Source of the DNA: Thiotrichales bacterium
GTDB taxonomy: Bacteria; Pseudomonadota; Gammaproteobacteria; Beggiatoales; Beggiatoaceae
Assembly (NCBI GenBank): GCA_016745035.1
Contig: JADGDE010000001.1
Location: forward strand, 472,507-536,506
Direction: 5' to 3'
Length of the DNA: 64,000 nt
In this document: positions 26,880 through 36,462 of the stretch, one piece after another
How positions within the stretch are numbered: position 1 is the stretch's first letter
Layout of the letters: the number at the start of each line of letters is the position of its first letter
Translations under genes and position numbers: made by a program
The notes under the pieces: generated by a model
The model's input: only the letters and a program-made list of their open reading frames with translations
Database searches by the model: none
What the model was told of the DNA's origin: nothing

Positions 26880-27545
26880 ATGGATTATCAGATTGCCCCG
26901 TCTATCCTTTCCGCTGATTTCGCCCGTTTGGGTGAAGAAGTCGTCAACGTCCTAGATGCTGGCGCTGATATTGTGCATTTTGATGTGATGGACAATCATT
27001 ATGTGCCTAACCTCACCATCGGTCCTTTGGTCTGTGAAGCCCTGCGCAATCACGGTATCACCGCCCCGATTGATGTGCATTTGATGGTTAAACCTGTAGA
27101 CAGAATCATTCCTGATTTTGCCAAAGCGGGCGCGAGCTATATCACTTTCCATCCAGAAGGCAGCGAGCACGTTGACCGTAGCTTACAGTTGATTCGTGAT
27201 GAAGGTTGTAAATCAGGCTTGGTCTTTAACCCAGCGACCCCACTGGACGTACTGAAATACGTGATTGATAAAGTCGATATGGTCTTATTGATGTCGGTAA
27301 ACCCTGGTTTTGGCGGTCAGTCTTTCATTCCTTCAACTTTGGACAAACTCAAAGAAGCGCGCAAAATCATTGATGCCAGTGGCCGTGATATTCGCCTCGA
27401 AGTTGATGGTGGCGTGAAAACCAATAACATCCGTGAAATCGCCGCTGCTGGCGCGGATACCTTTGTTGCTGGCTCGGCTATTTTCAATACCGATGACTAT
27501 AAAGCCACCATTGATGGTATGCGTAGCGAGTTGGCTAAGGCTTAA
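26880..27545 (+). CDS. rpe: ribulose-phosphate 3-epimerase
   Basis: 221-aa TIM-barrel epimerase interconverting ribulose 5-phosphate and xylulose 5-phosphate. Motifs: [51 protein letters not shown] and EVDGGV. The frame extends upstream to 26796, but MDYQIAPS at 26880 is the family start, with GGAG upstream. First gene of rpe-gph-trpE-trpG, a well-known gammaproteobacterial arrangement. Confidence 0.96.
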   Translation: MDYQIAPSILSADFARLGEEVVNVLDAGADIVHFDVMDNHYVPNLTIGPLVCEALRNHGITAPIDVHLMVKPVDRIIPDFAKAGASYITFHPEGSEHVDRSLQLIRDEGCKSGLVFNPATPLDVLKYVIDKVDMVLLMSVNPGFGGQSFIPSTLDKLKEARKIIDASGRDIRLEVDGGVKTNNIREIAAAGADTFVAGSAIFNTDDYKATIDGMRSELAKA

Positions 27546-27547
27546 TC

Positions 27548-28213
27548 ATGCGTTTTGAACCACGTCTGATTTTATTTGATGTCGATGGGACGATGGTCGA
27601 TAGCGTTCCCGATTTAGCTGATGCAGTCAATTATATGCTCGGTCAAATCGGACGCGAACCACACCCAGAGAGTAAAATCCGCCATTGGGTCGGCAATGGG
27701 GTAGAAAAACTGGTTAAACGCGCCTTGATGGACGATTTGGACGCAGAACCAGAAGCGGCTGAGTTTGAAGCCGCGATGCCACATTTTCGTGAAGCCTACA
27801 GCAAGCAAGTTTGCGAGCGCAGTTGCCTTTATGAAGGCGTTGATAATGCCTTGGCAACGCTTAAAGAGCGCGGCTTTAATTTGGGCTGTATTACCAATAA
27901 AGCCGAGGAATTTACCGTTCCTTTGTTAAAACAATTGGGCATTTACGATTATTTCGGCTTACTTGTTTGCGGTGATACGCTCTCAGAAAAAAAACCCCAT
28001 CCCATGCCTTTGTTGCACACAGCAAAACATTTCGATGTGGAGCCGCGTGATGCCTTGATGGTCGGGGATTCTATCAGTGATGTTAAGGCAGCTCGGGCAG
28101 CGGGCTTTAATATCATTTGTGTCAGCTATGGTTATAATCATGGCGACGATGTCCGCACCGCAAATCCTGATGTGGTGATTGACAGCTTTAATGAACTGCC
28201 CAACTACCTTTAA
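27548..28213 (+). CDS. gph: phosphoglycolate phosphatase
   Basis: 221-aa HAD hydrolase with nucleophile D11 and acid/base D13 (LILFDVDGTMVDS), cap domain, ITNK (motif II Thr), Lys in SEKKPHPMP and MVGDSISD (motif IV). It removes phosphate from 2-phosphoglycolate. It starts 2 bp after rpe and is followed 14 bp later by trpE. Confidence 0.93.
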   Translation: MRFEPRLILFDVDGTMVDSVPDLADAVNYMLGQIGREPHPESKIRHWVGNGVEKLVKRALMDDLDAEPEAAEFEAAMPHFREAYSKQVCERSCLYEGVDNALATLKERGFNLGCITNKAEEFTVPLLKQLGIYDYFGLLVCGDTLSEKKPHPMPLLHTAKHFDVEPRDALMVGDSISDVKAARAAGFNIICVSYGYNHGDDVRTANPDVVIDSFNELPNYL

Positions 28214-28227
28214 CCTGTGATAGCGCG

Positions 28228-29736
28228 ATGGATTCTCAAGCATTCGATACTTTAGTCGCAGCAGGCTATCAACGGATTCCTCTAAAACGGACGATTTTGG
28301 CCGATTTGGAAACCCCGTTGAGTGTCTATGTCAAGCTGGCTGCTAAACAACCTTTTACCTATTTATTGGAATCGGTCGAAGGCGGAGAAACTTGGGCGCG
28401 TTATTCTATTATCGGTTTAGGTGCAGAGAAAATCATTAAAGTCTATGGCAAGCAAATCTCCATCAGTGAAAAAGGGCGTTTGCTGGAGCAGTTTGAACAC
28501 GCGGATCCCTTAGAATGGATCAGTGAGTATCAACACAGTCTCAAAATCCCTGAACCTGATGCCGATTTGCCCGTCTTTACGGGCGGTTTGGTCGGTTATT
28601 TTGGCTATGACAGTATTCGTTATATTGAGCCAAAACTTGCCGACACGTGTCCGCCAGAAAATACGGATTTAAAAACCCCCGATATTTTATTGATGGTTTC
28701 TAACGAAGTGGTGGTGTTTGATAATCATAAGGGACATTTACATTTAATTTCCCATGCCAATACTGAATTAAACGATGCTTATATGCTAACGCAACAGCGG
28801 CTCGATTATTTAGAAGATTGCTTACAAACCAGCGCCCATTGTGAAGATCAAAGCATCCAAGTCACCGATGACGTGCTAGACGTTCAAGAAAGTGATTTCG
28901 ACTCAGCTTTCCCCGAGCAGCAGTTCAAAACCGCTGTGAACAAAATCAAAGATTATATTGAAGCCGGTGATGCCATGCAGGTGGTGTTATCGCAACGCTT
29001 GTCGATTCCGATCAAAGCCAGTCCTTTGAATATTTATCGGATTTTACGTTGCTTGAACCCCTCGCCCTATTTGTATTACATGGATTTGGATGATTTCCAT
29101 ATTGTTGGCTCTTCGCCCGAGATTTTAGTCCGGCTGGAAAATAATATGATGACCGTGCGCCCAATTGCAGGCACACGTCCACGCGGTAAAACCCCTGAAG
29201 AGGATTTTGCTAACGAAAAAGACTTACTCGCTGATAAAAAAGAGCGCGCCGAGCATTTAATGCTGATTGACTTAGGGCGCAACGATGTCGGTCGAGTAGC
29301 GAAAACCGGCACGGTAAAACTGACCGAAAATTTTGTCATCGAACGCTATTCGCATGTGATGCACATTGTCTCCAATGTTGTTGGCGAGTGTGACGTGCGC
29401 ACCAAAGCAGTCGATGCCCTGCGCACTGCCTTTCCTGCGGGGACGCTCAGTGGCGCACCGAAAATTCGGGCGATGGAAATTATCGACGAATTAGAACCCG
29501 TTAAACGCGGTATTTATGGCGGCGCGGTGGGCTATTTGTCCTGGCATGGGGATATGGACACGGCGATTGCAATTCGCACGGCGGTGATTAAAGACAATAA
29601 ACTCTATATTCAAGCCGGAGCGGGTATTGTTGCTGACTCCAAACCGGATATGGAATGGGCTGAGACCATGAACAAAGCCCGTGCTATTTTGCGTGCCGTT
29701 GCCAAAGCCGAAGCCGTCGCGCAAAAAGGAGCCTAA
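28228..29736 (+). CDS. trpE: anthranilate synthase component I
   Basis: 502-aa chorismate-utilising subunit that makes anthranilate with ammonia from TrpG. N-terminal LLES segment (feedback Trp-binding region, LLESVEGG). Catalytic domain marks: [56 protein letters not shown] and YGGAVGYL. Normal length. 1 bp separates it from trpG, indicating coupled translation. Confidence 0.96.
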   Translation: MDSQAFDTLVAAGYQRIPLKRTILADLETPLSVYVKLAAKQPFTYLLESVEGGETWARYSIIGLGAEKIIKVYGKQISISEKGRLLEQFEHADPLEWISEYQHSLKIPEPDADLPVFTGGLVGYFGYDSIRYIEPKLADTCPPENTDLKTPDILLMVSNEVVVFDNHKGHLHLISHANTELNDAYMLTQQRLDYLEDCLQTSAHCEDQSIQVTDDVLDVQESDFDSAFPEQQFKTAVNKIKDYIEAGDAMQVVLSQRLSIPIKASPLNIYRILRCLNPSPYLYYMDLDDFHIVGSSPEILVRLENNMMTVRPIAGTRPRGKTPEEDFANEKDLLADKKERAEHLMLIDLGRNDVGRVAKTGTVKLTENFVIERYSHVMHIVSNVVGECDVRTKAVDALRTAFPAGTLSGAPKIRAMEIIDELEPVKRGIYGGAVGYLSWHGDMDTAIAIRTAVIKDNKLYIQAGAGIVADSKPDMEWAETMNKARAILRAVAKAEAVAQKGA

Positions 29737-29737
29737 G

Positions 29738-30319
29738 ATGTTGTTAATGATCGATAACTATGACTCCTTTACTTATAATTTGGTGCAATATTTTGCTGAA
29801 TTAAAAGCTGAGGTCGAGGTGATTCGTAACGATGTCACCGATATTGCAGGCTTGTCGGGCTATGATTTTGAACAACTGGTCATATCGCCGGGCCCTTGTA
29901 CGCCCAAAGAAGCGGGCGTATCGGTGGAGGCGATTAAGCACTTTGCTGGTGCAGTGCCTGTCTTAGGTGTGTGTTTAGGGCATCAGAGCATTGGCGAAGC
30001 CTATGGCGCTAAAGTGGTGCGGGCCAAAAAAGTCATGCATGGCATGACTTCACCAATTTATCACAATGATAAGGGCGTGTTTAAGGGCTTGCCCTCACCG
30101 TTTACGGCCACCCGTTATCACTCCTTGGTGATTGAAAAAGATTCTTTGCCCGATTGCTTGGAAATCACTGCGTGGACAGAAGACGAAGACGGTGAGTTTG
30201 ATGAAATCATGGGTGTGCGCCATAAACACGTCGCGGTTGAAGGCGTGCAATTTCATCCTGAGTCAATTTTGACTGAACATGGGCATCAAATGCTGGAGAA
30301 TTTTTTACAGCAAGTCTAA
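29738..30319 (+). CDS. trpG: anthranilate synthase component II (glutamine amidotransferase)
   Basis: 193-aa class I amidotransferase. Nucleophile Cys in [15 protein letters not shown], His-Glu in [14 protein letters not shown], start [14 protein letters not shown]. It can also serve 4-amino-4-deoxychorismate synthase in species with a shared PabA/TrpG. trpD and trpC, which usually follow, are absent; integron-like cassettes come next. The stop codon lies in GTCTAAC (30314-30320), identical to a canonical attC outer core site, possibly by chance. Confidence 0.95.
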   Translation: MLLMIDNYDSFTYNLVQYFAELKAEVEVIRNDVTDIAGLSGYDFEQLVISPGPCTPKEAGVSVEAIKHFAGAVPVLGVCLGHQSIGEAYGAKVVRAKKVMHGMTSPIYHNDKGVFKGLPSPFTATRYHSLVIEKDSLPDCLEITAWTEDEDGEFDEIMGVRHKHVAVEGVQFHPESILTEHGHQMLENFLQQV

Positions 30320-30393
30320 CGCCCTGCCCCGTTACCATTAGCATTTCATATGAATCTTTATCAACAACTTGAAATGGTCGAAAAGGAAATGTT

Positions 30394-30807
30394 GTGGAAT
30401 TAGCTAGTTTTGAAAAAGACTATTGGCAATTACGAAATACTGAGGAATCCCACAAAAAAAATCCTGATACTTTTTGGGTTCCACCGTTGGAGAAAAGGAA
30501 ATCCTTAAATATAGGTGATGCTGCTAAACTAATTATTGAAATTGAACTGGAAGATAAAAACGGAAAAATAGTAATTGAAAGTGAGCGTGGTTATGTAATC
30601 GTATCAGAGGTTGAGGGTGATAAATACATCGGTATTCTTGATTTTCAACCCGCTTGTATCGAAAAGGGGAACAATGAGGTTTATCTATGCTTTGGAGCAG
30701 AAATACCATTCTCATACGAGCACATCATTGATATAGTTCGACCACCTGAAGACTATATTGAATGGCAATTGGGGCAAAAACCAGAGCGCATATGGCATCG
30801 GAAATAA
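30394..30807 (+). CDS. cassette-encoded 137-aa protein of unknown function
   Basis: Function unknown. Acidic, cytoplasmic-looking protein starting MELASFEKDYWQLRN (GTG start, AAGGAA 7 nt upstream), with NPDTFWVPP, WVxV-like segment YVIVSEVEGDKYIGILDFQP and end PERIWHRK. The middle strand pattern recalls DUF2314-type proteins (a generic resemblance, not certain). It is AT-rich relative to trpG and is followed 1 bp later by a well-formed attC recombination site, so it fits a mobile gene cassette (one ORF plus attC). Confidence 0.75.
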   Translation: MELASFEKDYWQLRNTEESHKKNPDTFWVPPLEKRKSLNIGDAAKLIIEIELEDKNGKIVIESERGYVIVSEVEGDKYIGILDFQPACIEKGNNEVYLCFGAEIPFSYEHIIDIVRPPEDYIEWQLGQKPERIWHRK

Positions 30808-30808
30808 T

Positions 30809-30883
30809 GTATAACAATCAGCTACGCTGGAAATTTTTCTCCGCTATCACTCCGAAAAATCCCAGTTAGCTGGAGCGTTAGGC
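30809..30883 (+). other. integron attC site
   Basis: 75 bp folding as a single imperfect hairpin. The 5' arm GTATAACAAT-CAGCTACGCT pairs with the 3' arm ending AGCTGGAGCGTTAGGC. The inner arm AAATTTTTC pairs with GAAAAAT. The 3' core GTTAGGC is the canonical R' site with the G/TT cleavage point, and the 5' core is GTATAAC. An unpaired extra base in one arm, needed for strand choice by IntI, is visible. Confidence 0.75.
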
Positions 30884-30901
30884 ATAAAATTTAAGGAAAG
30901 C

Positions 30902-31225
30902 ATGTTGGCAAAAAGCGTCGCGATATTCCTTGGAACACTACTCTTCATAACAAATGGATTTTGGATATACTCAGCCATTGATTTAACAGTGACAGAGAAA
31001 TATAGGCAACAAGAAGAATATGAATCAAACAACCGTATAAAGGTATTGAAGAAGCTTTGTAGTCAGTTAGTTGGTGGCATGGAAAAAGAAAAGGCAATTA
31101 AACTTCTTAATGAAATTTCACCGGAATTCGAAGCGTACGAAAAAGAAGGTCATTTAAACACCATATGGCTTTCCTTTAAGATAAATGAGCAAGGCAACGT
31201 AGTAGAATCCGATGGGTGTAACTAA
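30902..31225 (+). CDS. cassette-encoded 107-aa membrane-anchored protein, immunity-like
   Basis: Short protein with one N-terminal hydrophobic segment (VAIFLGTLLFITNGFWIYSA), then a small outer or periplasmic domain: RIKVLKKLCSQLVGGM..KAIKLLNEISPEF and LSFKINEQGNVVESDG. The pattern of TM, helix, KxxIxLL and a final beta strand resembles small immunity-type proteins (Imm58-like) often found in integron cassettes; this is a tentative match. It begins 18 bp after the attC site, with AAGGAA before the ATG. The stop is 2 bp before a GCCTAAC core. Confidence 0.7.
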   Translation: MLAKSVAIFLGTLLFITNGFWIYSAIDLTVTEKYRQQEEYESNNRIKVLKKLCSQLVGGMEKEKAIKLLNEISPEFEAYEKEGHLNTIWLSFKINEQGNVVESDGCN

Positions 31226-31227
31226 AT

Positions 31228-31234
31228 GCCTAAC
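31228..31234 (+). other. attC-like half-site (outer core)
   Basis: GCCTAAC immediately after the stop of the 107-aa gene, at the position where an attC R'' core is expected, followed by AAGACAAATTAACTC. The matching GTTAGGC partner is missing within 100 bp, so this looks like a truncated or decayed attC. Confidence 0.4.
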
Positions 31235-31311
31235 AAGACAAATTAACTCAAACGCTTTGCTGTCACTCAACACCAATTATTTGTGACATTATATTTCGCA
31301 AGTAACAAAAT

Positions 31312-31650
31312 ATGAGCAAGCCATTTTACGTCTACGTTGATGTAGATGAAACCTTTGTAAGGAATTATGGAACCAAACGTATCCCTATTCCTGAAACAAT
31401 TTCACATATCAAAGCGCTGCACCATCAAAGCGCTGTGATGTATTATTGGAGTTCTGGTGGAGCTGAGTATGCAAAAGCAAGTGCCAAGGAATTTGGTATT
31501 GATGCGTGTTTTACAGGTTTTTTGCCGGAGCCAGAATTGGTAATCGATGATATGCCATTTTCGCAGTGGCGCAATTTGCTGCAAATTCACCCTAATGAAT
31601 GTTCAGGTCATACAATCGCATCGTATAAAGAAATAACAATTAAAAACTAA
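31312..31650 (+). CDS. HAD-like phosphatase, cassette-encoded
   Basis: 112-aa minimal HAD protein. Motif I VDVDETFVRN (DxDxT), motif II Ser in YYWSSGGAEYA, motif IV VIDDMPFSQW. No cap domain, so presumably acts on a small or polymeric phosphate substrate; none can be named. Short intergenic regions with attC cores on both sides and AT-rich codons mark it as part of the cassette group. No strong RBS (TAACAAAAT before the ATG), as is common in cassettes. Confidence 0.75.
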   Translation: MSKPFYVYVDVDETFVRNYGTKRIPIPETISHIKALHHQSAVMYYWSSGGAEYAKASAKEFGIDACFTGFLPEPELVIDDMPFSQWRNLLQIHPNECSGHTIASYKEITIKN

Positions 31651-31709
31651 TCAAAAACATAATAAAAATTTATATCGACTCCGCCCTAGTTGCTGCGCTA
31701 TTGGGTGAA

Positions 31710-31716
31710 GTTAGGC
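31710..31716 (+). other. attC-like half-site (GTTAGGC) ending the cassette region
   Basis: GTTAGGC preceded by GCTGCGCTATTGGGTGAA, at the right distance after the HAD gene to be the R' end of an attC. The 5' arm is not clearly recognisable (possibly ATAACAATT at 31633-31641). It probably marks the right boundary of the cassette insertion. Confidence 0.4.
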
Positions 31717-31763
31717 GTTATATAACGGTTTGTGCCAGCATGAGCACAGCTTGAGTAGATCAT

Positions 31764-34739
31764 ATGCAAAACCAAGAAATCATCCAGCGTTTAGTCGCTC
31801 AAGCCAAGCAACTGCAATTAACCCGTCTTGATCTCTCCGATCATCGCTTGAGCTATTTCCCCGAAGAAATCCTCGAACTCAAGCAACTGCAAACGCTGGA
31901 TTTGCATGATAATCAAATCACGGAATTACCCGCCAGTATTTATAAGCTGACGCAATTAAGCCGTTTAGATTTAAGCCATAACCAACTTAAAACCCTGCCT
32001 GCCAGTCTTGGGAAGTTACAGCAATTACAGGTTTTAAACTTGGGGCATAATGCCTTTGAAGCTTACCCCGAAGTCTTAGCCCAGTTTCAACGCCTGCAAG
32101 TGTTAAATTTACGTCATAACCAAATCAAACACTTACCTGCGCATATTATTAAATTAAGTTTGTTGCAAGAGCTGTATTTGGGCAATAACTTGATTGAAGA
32201 CATGCCCATCGAACTCACAGAATTAGGGCAATTGCGTTGTTTAGATTTAGCCCACAATAAATTATTAAAACTGCCCACCGAAATTGGGCGTTTTGTGCAG
32301 GAAAATCGCCTAAAACCCCTAAAAAGGCTCTATCTACAAAATAACCCCTTACCAATTCCGCCCGAGATTTTAATTAAATTTAATCATCCGCAAGCAATTA
32401 CCCATTATTATTTGCAAGTTACGGCACAAATGGAGAACAAGCAGCCCTTAAACGAGGCAAAAATTTTACTCGTCGGTGAAGGCGGTGTCGGTAAAACCTC
32501 CGTCTCTAAGCGATTGCTATATAAAGAATATGATGCCAATGAAAGCAAAACCGAGGGTATTCACATCGATCATTGGTATGTGCCCTTTAACGAGCATAAT
32601 TTGCGCTTAAATGTCTGGGATTTTGGCGGGCAAGAAATCATGCACGCGACCCACCAGTTTTTTTTGACCAAACGTAGTGTTTATTTATTGGTGCTCGATG
32701 CAAGGCGTGACGAGGGCGGCAATCGGGTTGAATATTGGTTAAAACTGATTCAAAGTTTTGGCGGTGAATCCCCCGTTATTATCGTGATTAATAAAATTGA
32801 TCAGCAAGCTTTTTCACTTAACCGTACCGGGCTTCAAGCCAAATACCCTAGCATCATGGGCTATTGTGAAATTTCTTGCCGCGATAACACGGGACTTGAT
32901 GCACTTAAAGGGTCGATTTTAAATGCGGTGCGAATTTTACCGCATGTGTTTGATCCCTTTCCCAGCACTTGGCTACAGATTAAAAATGAACTAGAAAACC
33001 TCGATGTTGATTTTTTACCCTATCAAGATTATGTCGAAATTTGCCAGCGCCACGAAGTCAGCGACCGCATCAGCCAGCAAACCTTGATCGGTTTTTTGCA
33101 TGACTTGGGCATTGCCCTGAATTTTTATGATGACGCGCGGCTACAAGATACCAACATTCTCAACCCCGAATGGCTCACCAATGGTGTCTATACCCTGCTG
33201 AATAATAATTTATTATTCAAAAATAAGGGCGTGTTTGATTATGAAGACTTAAATATTATTCTTGACCCTGAACGCTATCCTGCCTCGCGGCATGATTTTC
33301 TCGTCAGTTTAATGCGCAAATTTGAGTTATGCTTCCCTTTTGCTCAAGGTGAATATTATTTAATTCCTGATTTGCTGCCGAAAGAAGAGCCGGATTTAGG
33401 CTGGGAGCAAATGGCAGAAGAAGATGATTTTCTTGCCTTTGAATACCATTATGATGTTTTACCTAACAGTGTGTTTTCGCGCTTTTTAGTCAGGCTCTAT
33501 ACTTTGGTTTCCAAACGCACTTATTGGCGCACCGGGGTGATTCTCGCGTATGAAAATAACAAAGCCTTGATTAAAGCCGATATTGAAGACTGTTTTATCA
33601 GTATTAAAGTCATGGGACACCCCAGCACCCGCCGTGTGCTGCTGGGCATGATTCGGCAAAATTTTGAGCATATTCACAGCACCATAAAGCAAATCAAGGT
33701 CGAGGAAAAAGTGCCTTATCAAGGTGTATTGATTGGTTATCGGCATTTACTCACCCTTGAGCAAGCCAACGAAACCCATTTTATTCCCGAAGGCTTGCAG
33801 CATAAAGTCAGCGTTCGGCGTTTGCTTGCAGGGATTGAAGATCAAGATTTACGCTACCCCAACCGCGAAGCCCCACAACCCAAGAGCAAAACGCTGGATG
33901 ATGATGCCGTGATTGCCGAGGATTCCTTGCTTAAACAAGACCCCAGTCACAAGTCTGCACCTTGGTTTAATAATCTGTTTAAGGCGGCGAGTATGAGCGC
34001 TTTGACCATGATGATTTTATTGATCACGCAACAATTTCTCATGCCTTTGCCGCCAGCTTTAGTACAAGCGGTGGTTATGCTTTTGATTGTCGCCTTGTTA
34101 GGCTTAGTGGTGTCTTATCGCGGTTTTATCACCACGCTGATGGGCGGGATTTTAATTATTGTCATTGTCAGTAGTTTTGCTGCCCTTAAAGGTGGGATTG
34201 GCGAAAAAAGCTTACTCGAATTAATGAAAATGACCCTTTCTCAAGTCGGGGTTTTAGCCGGAGGCAAGCCCACAGCGAGTAAAAAACCAGAGAAAAAAGC
34301 GCCGGATAAAATTGAATTACAACGAATCCTTAAAGGGCTGATTTCGACCTTACAAGTCAGTGCGACCCCCAAAGGCGTGCAAGTGTCTTTAAGCGATGTC
34401 TTATTCGACAGCGGTCAAGCGCGCTTGCGCACCCAAGCATTTCGGGACTTGATGAAACTTGCCAACATTCTCAATCAACACCGCAGTTACCGCTTGATTA
34501 TTGAAGGGCATACCGATAATCTGGGCGACCCGAAAAGCAACTTACAATTATCCGAACAACGGGCAGCAGCGGTGTTTGAGGTCTTATCTTTGCAAGGGGT
34601 TGCCCCTGAGCGGATGAAAGTCAAAGGCTATGGACAAAAGCGCCCAATTGCGAAAAATAATACTAAAGAAGGGCGACAACAAAACCGCCGGGTAGAAATT
34701 ATTATCCAACCCGATGCAACCACAGGAAAAAAACCATGA
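31764..34739 (+). CDS. Roco GTPase (LRR-Roc-COR) with three membrane helices and a C-terminal OmpA-like domain
   Basis: 991-aa multi-domain protein. Leucine-rich repeats at about 18-205 (LxxLDLSxNQLxxLPxx type, about eight repeats). Roc GTPase domain at about 231-395 with G1 GEGGVGKT (238-245), G3 DFGGQE (286-291), G4 NKID (343-346) and G5 ISCRDNTG. COR dimerisation domain at about 396-690. Three hydrophobic helices (about 743-760, 766-784, 788-806) follow a charged linker. A KKPEKK-type linker then leads to an OmpA/MotB peptidoglycan-binding domain (about 866-983: VLFDSGQARL, IIEGHTDNLG, LSEQRAAAV, NRRVEI). An odd number of helices puts the GTPase in the cytoplasm and the OmpA domain in the periplasm, so GTP-dependent conformational change could be tied to the cell wall. 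Known Roco proteins end differently. It overlaps the next gene by 4 bp (ATGA). Confidence 0.93.
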   Translation: MQNQEIIQRLVAQAKQLQLTRLDLSDHRLSYFPEEILELKQLQTLDLHDNQITELPASIYKLTQLSRLDLSHNQLKTLPASLGKLQQLQVLNLGHNAFEAYPEVLAQFQRLQVLNLRHNQIKHLPAHIIKLSLLQELYLGNNLIEDMPIELTELGQLRCLDLAHNKLLKLPTEIGRFVQENRLKPLKRLYLQNNPLPIPPEILIKFNHPQAITHYYLQVTAQMENKQPLNEAKILLVGEGGVGKTSVSKRLLYKEYDANESKTEGIHIDHWYVPFNEHNLRLNVWDFGGQEIMHATHQFFLTKRSVYLLVLDARRDEGGNRVEYWLKLIQSFGGESPVIIVINKIDQQAFSLNRTGLQAKYPSIMGYCEISCRDNTGLDALKGSILNAVRILPHVFDPFPSTWLQIKNELENLDVDFLPYQDYVEICQRHEVSDRISQQTLIGFLHDLGIALNFYDDARLQDTNILNPEWLTNGVYTLLNNNLLFKNKGVFDYEDLNIILDPERYPASRHDFLVSLMRKFELCFPFAQGEYYLIPDLLPKEEPDLGWEQMAEEDDFLAFEYHYDVLPNSVFSRFLVRLYTLVSKRTYWRTGVILAYENNKALIKADIEDCFISIKVMGHPSTRRVLLGMIRQNFEHIHSTIKQIKVEEKVPYQGVLIGYRHLLTLEQANETHFIPEGLQHKVSVRRLLAGIEDQDLRYPNREAPQPKSKTLDDDAVIAEDSLLKQDPSHKSAPWFNNLFKAASMSALTMMILLITQQFLMPLPPALVQAVVMLLIVALLGLVVSYRGFITTLMGGILIIVIVSSFAALKGGIGEKSLLELMKMTLSQVGVLAGGKPTASKKPEKKAPDKIELQRILKGLISTLQVSATPKGVQVSLSDVLFDSGQARLRTQAFRDLMKLANILNQHRSYRLIIEGHTDNLGDPKSNLQLSEQRAAAVFEVLSLQGVAPERMKVKGYGQKRPIAKNNTKEGRQQNRRVEIIIQPDATTGKKP

Positions 34740-36448
34740 GTGCCAGTTTTATTTTCGTTTGCCAACAAGGGGAATTGGAAATAAAAGCCCTGTTGTTGGC
34801 GGCATCTTTAGTACAAAACTTACGTGGCGACTATGAACTGATTGCCGCTGTACCTCATGCCATCGAAAAATTAGACCCAGAGACTTTAGCTTTATTAACT
34901 CGCTTACGGGTGCGGCTAGAGCCGATTCAAAACCCCTTGGCCGCCGATTATCCTATCGGTAATAAACTCGCCTGCTTGGATATAGAGACTCAGGGGAAAT
35001 GGCGGGTGTTTCTTGACAGTGACATGCTTTGCTTAACGCCTATCAATGTGCTGGATTTTTTCAAAAAAAATGCTTTATATGCAAAACCTGCGGATGCCTT
35101 TACCTTGGGCAAGGCGATTGACTGGCAAGCGGTATATCAGAAATTTTCCCTTGTCTTGCCCTCAAGACGCTTTCAGGCCAGCGTTACCGGCGAGACCATG
35201 TTGCCGTATTTTAATGCCGGTTTTATTGCCGTACCGCCCGCATGGGACTTTGCCAAAACATGGATAAATACCGCCCAAGCCATTGATGCTGATACGAACA
35301 TTAGCAATAAACGTCCTTGGTTGGATCAAATGGCTTTACCCATCGCCCTTGCTGTTGGCAAACACGATTATCACTGTATTGATGAACGCTTTAATTATCC
35401 AGCTCACTTGAAACCACTGAATCAAGCGGTGTTCTTTTGCCATTATCATTATCCCCATGTCATCAGCCGAGAGCCGCGTTTACAACACACACTCGACCGT
35501 TTATTAGCCAAATATCCATCACTGAAAAAACGTATCGAAAACTTCGACACGTGGCAAACGGTATTAGATGCCTATCGACCGCAAAACAGCTTGGCATTTT
35601 TTCGCCGCAAACGCAGTGAACCAGTGCTGAGAGAAATGGTGATTACGGGGATTCCGCGCAGTGGGACTAGCTATTTATGCCAATTACTGCACAAAATCAA
35701 AGATGCCGTAGCCATCAATGAGCCATTGGAAATTTTTGAACCTTTAGCGCAGATGGACACGCCTTGGGCGCTGCCTTTGTATTATCGTGAATTACGCCGG
35801 GATATTTTGGCAGGTAAGGCAATTGAAAATAAAATTAAAGACGGACAATTAATTGAAGACACCGCCGTTGTTGATCAGCGTCAGCGCTATCATCCCAAGG
35901 TCAAGGATCCGAACTTTTTACTGGCGACTAAAAACACCTTAAGCTATCTTAATCGCCTAGAGGCAATTAAACAGGTGATGCCGAGTGCGCCGATCATCGC
36001 TTGTGTGCGTCACCCAATCGACACCATCGCCTCATGGGCAAATAGCTTTCCGCACCTGAAAGAAGCCAAAGTTGAAGATTTTCCCATCGGGCACCCCCAA
36101 GACCCACACCTTAGCCCTTGGCAACGTCAACAAATACAAGCGATTAGCAAAGAGCCAAACCTCACTATCAAACGTGCCTTGTTATGGGATTATCTGGCAC
36201 GTTTATTATTACGCCAACAAGAAGGGGTGTATCTATTGCGTTATGAAAAATTGGTGAACACACCTTTCAGACAATTACATGAAATCACGGATCGATTAGC
36301 CACCCCTTTTGCCCTAAAACCTAGCGAAGAAATCACCGCCTCAACCGTGCGCAGTAAACGCGATAGCCTCAGCGATGCCGATCACCATGCCGTGATTGAT
36401 ATTTGCGCTGAATCAGCGGCGGCGCTGGGCTACGATCTTAGCCAATAA
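34736..36448 (+). CDS. glycosyltransferase-sulfotransferase fusion
   Basis: 570-aa cytoplasmic protein with two enzymatic halves. Residues 1-275 look like a GT-A nucleotide-sugar transferase: the VFLDSDMLCL motif provides the DxD (D94-S-D96) for metal/NDP-sugar, and PYFNAGFIAV and the WLDQMALPIA helix follow. Residues 300-570 are a PAPS-dependent sulfotransferase: the 5'-phosphosulfate loop is ITGIPRSGTSYLCQLL (303-318), the 3'-phosphate motif is ACVRHPIDTIASW, and RYEKLVNTPF sits near the C-terminus. It could add and then sulfate a sugar, but the acceptor is unknown. Translationally coupled (ATGA) to the Roco-OmpA gene. The znuA-like gene follows after 14 bp. Confidence 0.85.
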   Translation: MSASFIFVCQQGELEIKALLLAASLVQNLRGDYELIAAVPHAIEKLDPETLALLTRLRVRLEPIQNPLAADYPIGNKLACLDIETQGKWRVFLDSDMLCLTPINVLDFFKKNALYAKPADAFTLGKAIDWQAVYQKFSLVLPSRRFQASVTGETMLPYFNAGFIAVPPAWDFAKTWINTAQAIDADTNISNKRPWLDQMALPIALAVGKHDYHCIDERFNYPAHLKPLNQAVFFCHYHYPHVISREPRLQHTLDRLLAKYPSLKKRIENFDTWQTVLDAYRPQNSLAFFRRKRSEPVLREMVITGIPRSGTSYLCQLLHKIKDAVAINEPLEIFEPLAQMDTPWALPLYYRELRRDILAGKAIENKIKDGQLIEDTAVVDQRQRYHPKVKDPNFLLATKNTLSYLNRLEAIKQVMPSAPIIACVRHPIDTIASWANSFPHLKEAKVEDFPIGHPQDPHLSPWQRQQIQAISKEPNLTIKRALLWDYLARLLLRQQEGVYLLRYEKLVNTPFRQLHEITDRLATPFALKPSEEITASTVRSKRDSLSDADHHAVIDICAESAAALGYDLSQ

Positions 36449-36462
36449 ACAGAGATTCACGG

